A DNA stretch of 64,000 nucleotides from Amphibalanus amphitrite (taxonomy: Eukaryota; Arthropoda; Thecostraca; Balanomorpha; Balanidae). The notes below the pieces were generated by a model. It saw nothing but the letters and a program-made list of their open reading frames with translations, did no database searches and was not told the origin of the DNA. The translations under genes and the position numbers were made by a program. The DNA lies in the NCBI RefSeq assembly GCF_019059575.1, contig NW_024883495.1, positions 1-64,000 on the forward strand, given 5' to 3'. The stretch's first letter is position 1, and each line of letters starts with the position of its first letter. Shown piece after piece: positions 35,792-50,367 of the stretch.

Positions 35792-38700
35792 CACCGGATG
35801 GGAATTACATGGAACAACAAGGAACAGGTTACCAGCACTTCAAATGAGAGCAGCATTAGAGTATACAGCATAGATGTATTTGTAAAACAGCATAGATGTA
35901 TTTACCTCGGACGCTTTATGCATCCCGCGCTGCGTGCATTGAAATTTGAAGCCTACAGGTGGCGTCAATAATACCGAACATTCCGAATAGCGATTACTAG
36001 CATGCTGTTTATCGTACCGCTGCTTGGTGTAAGGCTGTGGAAAATTGAAATAATGCGTCTAGACAAGGGTATGTTTTTCTTATACCGTTATTGATAGGAC
36101 TAGCTCTGAAAACAATTGAAAAACAACCGAGAATAATTGAATGAATGATGTTATTCTGTCAATACCCACATGCTTATCACATTTTTACAACGGTTAAATA
36201 ATTTTGCATCATTGCAACATGCATCAGGTATTTGTTTTCTGGTCCGTACCTCAAGGCTGTCCTCGCCCCCCCCCCCCCCCCCTATAGGCTATATCTGACC
36301 ACAACAGACATTATTGACCCCAACCGCTGTGATTAAACGCCGCCTGAGCAATTCAGGCCGCCAATCCATCACGCAGAGGCACCGGCCCCAACGAGGGGCC
36401 GTTTCAGTTTAACAGGGTGCCGCCGGGTCCATTACGTCCCGCGGCGGAAGTGCCGGCCGGCGCTCTCCCGTGTGCGTTGCGCCAGTGTCGGCCTCCGGGA
36501 GAGGTTAATTAGCACTCCTGGATCGGCGCGCGTCGCGTTCATGCGTCACACGCACCTGTTTAATTACATGTTTACCTGCGGCGGGAGGCGGCGCTATCAC
36601 GGCTGGTTAGGTGACGGGATGTCTGTCTGTCGGCACTGGCTGGCTGGCGTGTTTGGTAGGCAGCGGCTGTCAGTGACGGTCGTGTCAGTCTGTTAGAGCG
36701 GTGAGAACCACCCACTGACTGTCAGTCAGAGTCGATACTACCACCCATGTACTGTCAGTCAGAGCGGTCAGAACTTGGTCAGAATCGCCCGGCAGCTGCA
36801 CGCTGGTGACCGGTGGAGTGGGAAGGGGTAACGATATCAGAACAGTCACAACCCGTTCGAAACAGCCAGAGTCGTGGCATAAAGGAATGAGCGGGGTGAA
36901 GTGAATCTTTTTTTCTCGTTGACTGGACTTAACATGGGATCATGAAAGAGCTAACTATAAAATAGAAATAATGAATGCTTATATGATATATTATTCTTAA
37001 AGCTAGGCCTTTTTAACGGATGCATGCTGGTAATTGCCTCATGATATTCTGGCAAAAATACTTACAATCAAACCCTAGCCCTGTCTTTTACTTCCGCAAC
37101 TCAACCACTGGTTTAATGTTTTGATTCACAAAAGCCTTCTGCCATTACAGGCGTGAGTGCACAGCAAGAGCGTGACGCCGATATCCTTCCTGTCGATTAG
37201 CCGAGACGAGACGACACACCGTTCAAGTTGATACGAACATGATTACATCGTAAAGTGCCCTTCTGAAAACGGTGTGAGCTGAAGCGACCGTTGAGAATAG
37301 TGTGAATCTCCACCGGACAAAGAATAACCATGTCGTACACGACGTGGCTCTAACTGCCTTCACCGTTTGCGCACATGTCGAGCCCGGGTTGTGAGAACGG
37401 CGAGGCGACCGTGTCGTCATCCAGGAACCGCTGAGCTTGTTACGGCCGCGACCAGACGCTCGTAGCTGCGAAACAATAGATCGTAGAAACTGCGACCATA
37501 GAAACAAGTGAATGTGAAATCACTGCGGCAGTCTGTGGATTGTGATTGTGATTGAGCGCCCATGGTTAGTGGGCGTACGAGTCCGATTGTCGAAACGGGT
37601 GATAACTAGGTGCCCAAGGAAAAGCCAGTGGTGGGCGTGCTCGTCTTGAATATACAGTTTTATAATTTGTGAGGAATGCAAACTTATATGTTCATAGCTG
37701 TGCGATGCAACATACATGTGAATTGTGCAATAAGATAATACTCGTACAACGTTTAACAGCATGAATAGGACATATTTTGAGGTATTTCGCTTCCTTCGTT
37801 TTTCTTATAGGTAATTACGTCAATAATCACGCCTAACGGTAACTTGATTACCGGCGACCACCAAACCAGTGTTGTGCAAGGCGCTTATTAATTCCGTATG
37901 GAAATGTCACAGCGGCGGGCGGTCACCTGGGAGCGTTACCTCACTGTGCTGGGACAGCCGGCAGCGCGACCGGCGGCCGCCGCGTGCCGCAAATCACTCC
38001 CGCTGGCGAGAACATGCCCATTATCGACCCGATTGGTCCACGACCAGACATATTAGCGGTTTTACGAGCCCGGCGAGCACCCGAGGCAGTCCAAGTAAGA
38101 TGTGCGCGACCTGATCGGAGATCTGATCTGGCCATCGGAGCACACTTCGTCCCGGGAAGCGTCGACTCACGGTGATGGGCGCGTCGTTTTTGGCTCGTGC
38201 GCCGCACGTCGCCCCAGTTGCGCCAATTTTGGATGATGGACGGTATGGGCGAGTCTGGTCGTTAGGGTAGAGATGCCGTTTGGGAAAACGGTGGTCGAGT
38301 TTACGAAATGCCCGGCGTCGGTAGCTTTGTTCCTGGCGGGGGGCAGAGACGGTGCAGTATATGCCTTATTACACGTAATTAGAGTAAAGTGATGACCTTC
38401 CCAGGGGCAAAGCGTGTCTGATGTACATACACATGTAATTATGCATTACGGCGCTTACTTTCATGAGCGATTTAATCAGTGCCGACAGAAGAAATGCTAT
38501 CCGGCGGACAGATCCAGCTCTGCGGGTCCATTCCGATTAAAATTCATTCATTTCAAACAGGAGTCTTGTCTTTATGGAAGGTCAGTGTCATTAGCTTACG
38601 TTAGGGTTTGTTCGTGATATTTCAACTACCGTCACGGTAGCTTTTACAGTGCTTTCCAACCCCCGATATTACCATCAAATTTTTGTGACGACCTTTTCGT

Positions 38701-39173
38701 CACCCTGACGGCGCACCAAGCCATATCTATACAAATTAATACTCTGTTTATCGTGTGGTCGCCGGTGTTATCATCCCTATTGTTCGTCATAGTGAAATAT
38801 TTCACACCAACACTCGTCTGTCCGTGGTAAGCGCTAAGGAACAAAAGACCAATCAAGAATGGAGCACGGCCTACGCCTTTGACCGGTCACAAGTTCACCG
38901 TCCTACTGTCATGTTGTTGATGATGGAAACAATGCCGATAGAAGACCGATAAAGCATGTTCCTCGTAGAAAAGATTTGTCTTTTAATCTTAATGGGCTCC
39001 CATTAATTTACCACTGCTTGTTGGACTCGCTATCAGGATCCGAAAAGGCCATCTTCAGTCTTGTTTATTGCGGCTTTTGCTGCGAGCGAGTGCTTCTTGT
39101 ATCTATGGGCGTCAAGGTGCCTTTTCTCGAAAGGAGATGCAACATATCAACCGTCCTGGCATGCATGTAAGCA
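35792..39173. other. Unassigned intergenic region with GC-rich islands
   Basis: A C-run lies at about 36266-36282, followed by a GC-rich island at 36340-36680. A short direct repeat (ACCACCCA...CTGTCAGTCAGAG, twice) spans about 36708-36768. Another GC-rich island is at 37900-38210. The islands could be regulatory. No exon is supported on either strand. Confidence 0.4.
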
Positions 39174-39422
39174 TAGACCACTATATATCTATATATAGAT
39201 ATATAGTGGTATATATATCTATATATATACCACTATATATCTATATATAGATATATATCTATATAGATATATATCTATATAGTATAGATATATATATAGA
39301 TATATATCTATATAGATATATATCTATATAGGTCTATATATATAGATATATAGACCACTATATATCTATATATAGATATATAGACCACTATATATCTATA
39401 TATAGATATATAGTGGTCTATG
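39174..39422. repeat. AT-rich palindromic repeat (TATATCTATATATAGATATA)
   Basis: About 249 bp of nested TATATCTATATAGATATA palindromes. The outermost ends, CATAGACCACTATATATC and GATATATAGTGGTCTATG, are perfect inverted repeats, so the whole block folds into a hairpin. GACCACTATATATC recurs internally. Confidence 0.8.
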
Positions 39423-41159
39423 ATGTAAGTACCTAATGCTTCTATTGAAATAAAATAATCTCCATGTGTGACATTTTTTAGTCTGCATGCGACGTGGTGC
39501 CCCTCGGCGACGTCACAGTTCTTTCCTGAAGTCCCGTCTCATGAGGTGAAGGTGCGTCCCGGCCGGCCCGGGTGGCGGGCTCATCAGGGGACCGTGCAGT
39601 GATGGGACTCGCCGGACCGCCTCTCCACGGGCGCAGTGAACCGTGGCAGGGGTGACGGCCCACAAATGCCGACCGCCGGCGTCGAGCGTCGCGTCGGCTA
39701 TCCTCTCCCAGTGGAAAGCGCAGTCATTGCGCAACGGCAACCAATTCGGGACGTTTTACCCGTCTGTTTTTACATGTCGCGCGAGTGTCGCATTCGCGTC
39801 CCAAACAGGCATTACGTGCGGCCGGGGGCGCCGGCTCTGTCCCGTGGCGCGGTCGTGCACGGGTCGCGGCGCGGCCAGCACGCGAGGCCGGCCGTAATTG
39901 AGTTGGCCGACAGACCGTCTGTGGTCCCTCAGCCGCTCCCGTCTCTGCTCCGCGCCGCTTCGTACCACAGGAGGTGAAGGCTGACTGGGTCCCAGCGCCG
40001 ACACGGCGCGCCCGACACGACTGATGTCTGAATCCAGTGGCTGATATGGGTGATGCGGCCGCCGCTCGGTCGAGTTTATGACGGGAGCTCGGCGGGGCGC
40101 CAGCTGCTTGTGGTCGGCAGCCGCTGCTACCGCCGAGATACACGACAGGTGTAGCGCAGAGATGACTCTGTCACACGGCCAGTGTCGAAATGTTTTGGGC
40201 TGGTGTCGGAGAATCACCGATGTAGAATGCTGCTCCCTCCAGATACACGTATAAAACAAGTGGTTGCTTGAACTCGAACGCTGGTCTGACGGAGCGATCA
40301 GTCTTTTTTTTTTTGTCTGTTATTTTATGGCTCGGTGAAGTGGGTGGAGTAGAAATAAAGTGAACAGGAAACTGGTGGCGGATTTTCACCATAGCTCCAG
40401 AACGGAGTAGATGAAGTTTCACCTTAATTTCACAAGAAATTTGCAATTAGTAGGTGCGTTGCATAGGCATATATAACCTACTGTGCTAATGATATCGTCA
40501 TCGCTGTAGGCTCTGATATTATCAGAGCCTCAAGCGATGACTGTGCACCGTTGCCATGCCTTATATCAAGGCCAGTGTTGCAATATCTGCGTGAAGCGGT
40601 GACCCGTTTCCCAGCACGTGATGAGCACATTTGCGGGCAGTTCACACATCCATTTATTATGCGATACATCAAGAAGTTTCATGCCGGGCCCACCACCGCG
40701 CTAGTGTACCCACCTTGCATCGAACCTAAGGCACTACGCTAACTGGGATCGAGTCCGACTTGAGTCGCGCCCAGCTCCGGCCTGGTAGTGCTGTAGGTTA
40801 ACCCGAAATTCATTCGAGTCAGACCTGGCGGCACCAAAGCCCAGCGCTGACTGTCTTCTGTCTAATGTTGTAGCTTGACTAGCGCTGTTGCCGCCCCTTT
40901 TCCGTCGCCTGCACCGGTGCCATGTGTCGGGCCTGTGTGGAGAGCGTGCGACTGCGAGTGCGCCGCTGCGGTGGCCGCCGGGGCCGCCACGGGCCTCTAT
41001 ACCGTGCTCCTCCACCACCTGTCGTCCTGCCGTCGATCTGCGTGCCGAGGGTGGCGCGGCAGCGAGTCGCGGTGACGATACCGGCGCGGTCGGAGCCGTC
41101 GTGTCAGAGCCCGGTGACGGTGCGGGGAAGGGGAGCGGGCCGCGGCCGCGCCCCGGGCC
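39423..41159. other. Unassigned region, mostly GC-rich
   Basis: GC-rich at about 39490-40150 and again from about 40740, with overlapping open frames in several frames on both strands, which is expected by chance at this composition. No pair of splice sites frames a convincing exon before 41160. Confidence 0.35.
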
Positions 41160-42125
41160 ATGGCGTGGAGGGACGGTGGGGCAGCCGGCCCGTCCGGTCA
41201 CCTGGCGCCGCGGTCCGTACCCAGCAGCGAGGAGCGCCTCAGTCCAGTAAGTATACGGAGCTGGCAGGGTGACTGGTTGAGTTCTACTCACCACAGCTGC
41301 TAGCGCACGGGGAGTAATAAGGGAGTTAATCTTTATCTCATTATGCGTCATTGTTATAAATAAATAACATAAAAGATGGGTATTTATATGTATCTTTAAT
41401 TCGATTTATGCCATATTGCACAAACCCACTTCAATTAGCACAAGCAATACTTTGATTTCGACGTGATTGCGCAACCGCTGTCATAAATCCATCCACAGCC
41501 GAGCCTGTCAGTTGACGTCATCATATTTGGCCGTTGGATGACGCTTAAACTCCGACTCCCGCCGTAGAAACTGCGATATAGCGAGCGGAACGACCAACAT
41601 TCGGCTGGCTGGCCGGCCAATGACGATTTATCTCCGCAGAGAGGCGTTTACATTCCACTCCGGCCTTACCCAACCAGTTTGTGAAGGCTTGTTCGCACGA
41701 TTCTCGTCAGACGTGAGACCCCATATCGAAATCGCGGTGCTTCGACCATTGAAGAGATCATCTCTCGGTCCTCCTGATCTGAGTTTTGCTCGGAGGTTTC
41801 TGGACAGTATTGTCATCCCATGTCGACATTCGCCACTCGGCGGTGCTCTGAGTGGAGGTCATGCTATTGAGAGCGGTGGGGTGAGAGCGTGTCACATGCT
41901 GCGGAGAGCGATGGTGAGAGGCGCCGGAGCCACGTAGGATCCACGCCCGGGATAGTGCTGGTAACATTCATCTCCAACTGTACCTCGGCTCCTGCGGCGG
42001 GGTCCTCGGCTGTCCCCATTCTGCAGCGGCTCGGGCTGCTGCAGCGGCCACCGGGTCACCACGAGGTCGCGGCTGGAGCTCGGAGCGGCCGTTACCGCGT
42101 GCTGAACTCTGACGAGGCTTTGTAG
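41160..42125 (+). CDS. Tentative two-exon small protein gene, unrecognised
   Basis: ATG at 41160 has a strong context (GGGCCATGG). The first exon (41160-41246) reads MAWRDGGAAGPSGHLAPRSV then PSSEERLSP and ends at donor CCA|GTAAGTATA. An acceptor ending ATTCTGCAG at 42026 opens a phase-matched exon (42027-42125) ending GRYRVLNSDEAL and TAG. Together they give 61 residues, rich in Arg, Gly, Ser and Pro, with no signal peptide or membrane segment. I do not recognise it. Either exon could instead belong to a larger gene with long introns, or be chance in GC-rich DNA. Confidence 0.3.
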
Positions 42126-43016
42126 CATTTCTGGCGGCAGATGGGTGAGCGTTTCCTTTGTGAGAAAAGTCGGCGGGACAAACACTCGTCACAGGCGGGA
42201 GAACCGAGCGTTATGTATTTGGAGGTACTTTTTTGACAAATGATGCTTTCGAACCGGTATTTGTTTTTAAAGAAGTTAAAAAGTTTGATTGAATATATAG
42301 GTACTCATTTTAGTTGCCGTGAACAAAGGTTATAAACACAGAATTATATGGCTAATACCTACTAGCAGCGAGCGGACGACAACCAGCAGCGCGTCTTTAA
42401 AGACGCGCTGCTTAAAGACCGGAGTCGAAGATCGGCGTAAAAACCACCCGCGGTGATCACCGCCGGCCATCAATTTTACGGTTCGGCTCATAGTGTGCGA
42501 ATCGTTGCTGTCGACAGCTGCTCGTTACAACAGTTATAATGACGGGAATACACCTACGTGGTACGAATTTCGACTGAGGCTGCCAGCACCTATCTGACCA
42601 CCCAGCGCTAACTTACTGACTCTCTCACTCGCTCACTCATTCTCTTGCCGGCAGAGGACATTGCACAGCGATTTCTTCAAAAGAAACTTGCCAGTTCGGC
42701 CTCTGTATGTCTAATTTGAAGAATAAAAAACTCGGCTCGAAAATCAATCACCTAAAACTCACTAGTTTTTCCTCTCAAAACCTTTTCTTCCTTTGGCATA
42801 TGAACTCTACGTATAGTTTCAAGCCAGCTGAATGAGTAAGGAGAGTTCTCGAAAATATTAATTTGAGACGGCAATAAACGTCATCAAGCTGGACGTTCTC
42901 CTTATGGCGTGTTTTCGGGAATCGATGCATATCTAACGGAATGACTATTGGATCGCTGCAATAGACTGCTCGCCTCGGTCGAACTGTAATTGAGATCGTG
43001 AGCGTGCAATCACACT
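42126..43016. other. Intergenic sequence with a perfect 28-bp palindrome
   Basis: The palindrome at 42385-42412 is centred on GCGTCTTTAAAGACGC with AGCAGC/GCTGCT outer arms and has no loop. An AATAAA-like word (GAATAAAAAA) is at about 42720. Nothing else was recognised. Confidence 0.5.
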
Positions 43017-43502
43017 TTAAAGGGACCCTCCCACCTTCAAAAAAGTTTATGAATTGGCATGAAAGTGATGTCGCTCGTTTCAGAAAGAGCGAAAACGAAT
43101 ATCTACCAAATTTCACCGAAAAATATTCACCGGTTTTCAAGATATTAGACTTTTACTTTTGTTTACTTTTTTGGGATCTCCGCTGTTTCTAGCGACTTTA
43201 TTTTAGAAGTGCGGCGTTTGCGGCAGATGTTGCGCGCAAATAGCATATACCACCGCGTGCTACAAAACGTTTTAGTCAAACATTTAAAAATCGTTAGAAA
43301 TCTGCGCTGACGTCACACATTCAGAGGGGTATTCCTAAGCATTAGCCCCTCTGAATCAAAATGCTGCAATTTTGAAATTCAATATTTCCGATTTAAGGCA
43401 TTTCTCGATGTTGTGAGTGCCGAAACCGGTAATTGTGAGCCAGGGACCCCATTTTGGCTATCTCAACTCAAATCTAATGTTAAGGTGGGAGGGTCCCTTT
43501 AA
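43017..43502. mobile_element. TTAA MITE, family M2, copy b (486 bp, inverted)
   Basis: This is the same element as 4103-4588 in reverse orientation: TTAA at both ends, AGGGACCCTCCCACC termini, and matching internal sequence (for example TGCAATTTTGAAATTC and GCCAAAATGGGGTCCC). The identical length and the few differences point to recent movement. Confidence 0.85.
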
Positions 43503-47545
<4,043 letters not shown>

Positions 47546-47971
47546 ATGACTGAAACGTCGGCCTTATTGCCACAGATCGCGCGGCCGGACTGGGATCTGG
47601 ACCGTTCGACACCGACCTACCACTCGCTGGAATGGAGCGGGAGTTGCGCCAGCTCCGGGGGTCGCCGGCTGAGCTTCAGCAGCTCCGGCCACCGCCATGA
47701 GCTCGGTCCCGACAGGCCCGGACACCCCGGGAACCGAGCCCGGTTCTGGCGCAGCCGCCACTCGGAGCACGTCTTCATGGTAAGCCCGCCGCTCACCGTA
47801 GCGTGTCACCGTGTGATTCTCGGTAAACCCTGTCTGTCGAGCTGGTGTTGGCGTTATCTGCCCACTCGATCAGCCGTCCAGCATCCGTTTCTGGTCTGCG
47901 GAGAGTCCGACGGCCGCGGTATCGTGGTGAATCGTCAGGAAATGGTTCCGGGATGTCTCATGAAGGCGTGA
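47546..47971 (+). CDS. Tentative small protein gene, unrecognised
   Basis: ATG at 47546 opens a 141-codon frame ending TGA at 47969-47971. A donor-like ATG|GTAAGC at 47780 and an acceptor-like GCCGTCCAG ending at 47881 would remove 102 bp in frame, leaving 107 residues. The first part reads MTETSALLPQIARPDWDLDR and is rich in Ser, Arg, Gly and His; the end reads GIVVNRQEMVPGCLMKA. No domain is recognised. Coding is suggested only by the open frame combined with frame-keeping splice sites. Confidence 0.3.
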   Translation: MTETSALLPQIARPDWDLDRSTPTYHSLEWSGSCASSGGRRLSFSSSGHRHELGPDRPGHPGNRARFWRSRHSEHVFMVSPPLTVACHRVILGKPCLSSWCWRYLPTRSAVQHPFLVCGESDGRGIVVNRQEMVPGCLMKA

Positions 47972-49749
47972 TCGGCTACTTGGGCTCGAGAATCAAGTCT
48001 CGGAAAAGCTGCCGGAATTTCTGGAGATGTCATCGTCGAAGGTCGTGCTCGATGACGTGCTGGGAGCATTGTTAATCGTAGGCGGTATGCTTAGGGGGGC
48101 AATGTGATCTTAAAAGAAGCACCTATCTCTTTAAAGAGGCTATCTATACCTACCGTGGTTTAGAGTTACTATGTGGTTCAGGCCACGCTGCAACATGAGT
48201 TTGAATATTTATTTGCGTCCACGTTCTTGTGCGCCGATAAATCATAAGGCTATTTGTCTTTATGCTATGGGAGCGGCACATTTTACTCTGGGAACAAAAC
48301 GTGACACATTATCCTGCCAGTAACACTCATACGCACTTAGCGTAACATATTCACGAGCCACTTACGACCACATTGCAAACACCGCCGAGAGCTGACTCAA
48401 TGAAACGACCTTGCTTCCGATTCAGTATCAGCCCAGTTCCGGTGCGCGTCCTTGAACCTTTTGTAGGGGAAAGGTGCCGGATGTTCACCGTCCTCTGAAG
48501 GTCCCCACTCCTACCCCTGCCTATCGCCGGTCCGCCCGGCAACCGGTTCTTGACTCAGCGCTATCTGTTCAGCGTGATCGCCGGAATGTATAGGGGCTTC
48601 CGCCGTCTGCACGGCCATGATGACCGCGCTACCAGCTCGTACCATGGAGAAGGACGAGCGCGGAGGGGTGAGCTAATGACCCTGCCTGCCGGCGGGCCGC
48701 TGATGCCGTCCTGTGGCCGCCGGGGTCGGTGTCTGAGCGACGCGTCCGCCCCGCGGCGGCTGGGGAGGTGATGTCAGCGGACAGACGCGGGCAGGGTATG
48801 CGTCAGTCCTGCGGCGAGATGGCCCTGAACCGGGGGCGGCCCGGCCCGGCACCGGCCGCGCTGAGCTGGCCGCCGCGATCTGACGCGATCCTTATGCATC
48901 CTGATTCCAAACTGCGGCCCTTCAGCCTTGGCACGGAAGGATGAGGTTACGATGGTAGGCCAAATCACGCTACTCCTATACCCAACATATGCTTCAAGCA
49001 GAGGCGTTAACATGACGTGCTGATAATTTCTTTAATGTTTGCTGCATCAGTACACATGGTATGCAATTGTTAATGACATAAAGAGACCGTCGGCAGTGGC
49101 TGCCATGACGGCACTTTCTAACGGCGCGGCCGTCCCAGACCTTGCCGCGGCAGGATGTTGCGCTATGGGCCGTGTCAGAGCGGCCGGCGGGGTTCCTACA
49201 CGGCCCACATGCGTCATTGCTCGTCAGAGCCCGCCGTCGGACGCCCGTAAACACTCACATCCGTCTTTCCCGAAACAAACACCGCCTAATAGAAAACAGC
49301 GGCCGTATCGGAGCGGCCGCCGCCGCCACTGATATCGGTGTGACCCATCTTTGACCTGCTGGGAGCGCGGTGCTGCCACTGCTCCAGGTTATGGCCGCGC
49401 GCCGACCGGCGTTACGCCACAGCGACGCTCCACGCGGCTACACGGCGGCACATGGGCTGCTCGGTGCAGCAGGTGGGGAGACGTGTCCGCTCACAGCGGC
49501 GTGCACAGTTACAGCGACGTGCACAGTTACAGCGACGTGCACGTTCACACACACAGTCCGGTTTGAAGCAGAGTTCACACGGATGGGACGGTTAGACGGT
49601 AGTGATGGCGCGGAGATAATGCGTGGTGAAAAAATCACATGCTGGTTTTGACGAGCTGCAATTAGCGGTGTTCAATATCCCGTGTGGTCTATACGGGAGT
49701 GCCCGATGACACCCGACTCAACTGTGGTAAAACATTGGTGATATACGTA
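47972..49749. other. Unassigned GC-rich region with a weak exon candidate
   Basis: At about 48617 an ATG ATG opens MMTALPARTMEKDERGG, followed by a donor-like GGGTGAGC at about 48665. No partner exon was found. The remainder is GC-rich islands (48530-48950, 49080-49500). A short direct repeat of GTGCACAGTTACAGCGAC lies at about 49500-49545. Confidence 0.3.
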
Positions 49750-50090
49750 CTACATCCCTCACTGCAGTTTCTAATGCTGGTGTTATACGCATGTCCTTTA
49801 TCGCAGTCTCCGGTGTTAGTGCTATACACATATCCTTCATTGCAGTCTCCGGTGCCAGAGCTATGCACATATCCTTCATTGCAGTCTCCGGTGCTAGAGC
49901 TATGCGATTGCGCAATGCGCATATCCCTTCATTGCAGTCTCCGGTGTTGGTGCTATACACATATCCTTCGTTGCAGTCTCCGGTGTTAGTGCTATACACC
50001 TATCCTTCGTTGCAGTCTCCGGGTGCTATTCATGTGCTATTCACATATTCTCTACTGCAGTCTCTTGCATCGATGTTGAAAGTAAAACTG
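49750..50090. repeat. TTCATTGCAGTCTCCGGTG minisatellite
   Basis: Seven or eight copies of a unit of about 40-45 bp, CATTGCAGTCTCCGGTGTTA then GTGCTATACACATATCC. Its reverse complement (CTGCAATGAAGG...CACTAACACCGG) is related to the minisatellite at 33525-34045, so one repeat family occupies at least three places in the window. Confidence 0.75.
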
Positions 50091-50131
50091 TAAATATACA
50101 CAAATAATACTCTGCACTACCCTCAGTGTTA

Positions 50132-50367
50132 GTGTTGCATCAAACCCATCTATTGCGGTCCCCAGCACGGGTGTTTTTCACCACCGCTGAGTCTCCAATG
50201 TAGGTATTATACAGTACACAACCCGTCACTGCAGTCTCCCTTGTGGTTACCCACACTTGGCTGTCCCTATGCCTGGCTGTGCTTTCAAGCACTTAACTGC
50301 AGATAAGGTAAAGTGTTGCATCAAACCCATCTATTGCGGTCCCCAGCACGGGTGTTTTTCACCACCG
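50132..50367. repeat. 55-bp direct repeat pair
   Basis: The 55 bp starting GTGTTGCATCAAACCCATCT and ending TTTTTCACCACCG occur at 50132-50186 and again at 50313-50367 without visible change. Between them is another degenerate minisatellite unit. This suggests recent local duplication. Confidence 0.8.
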
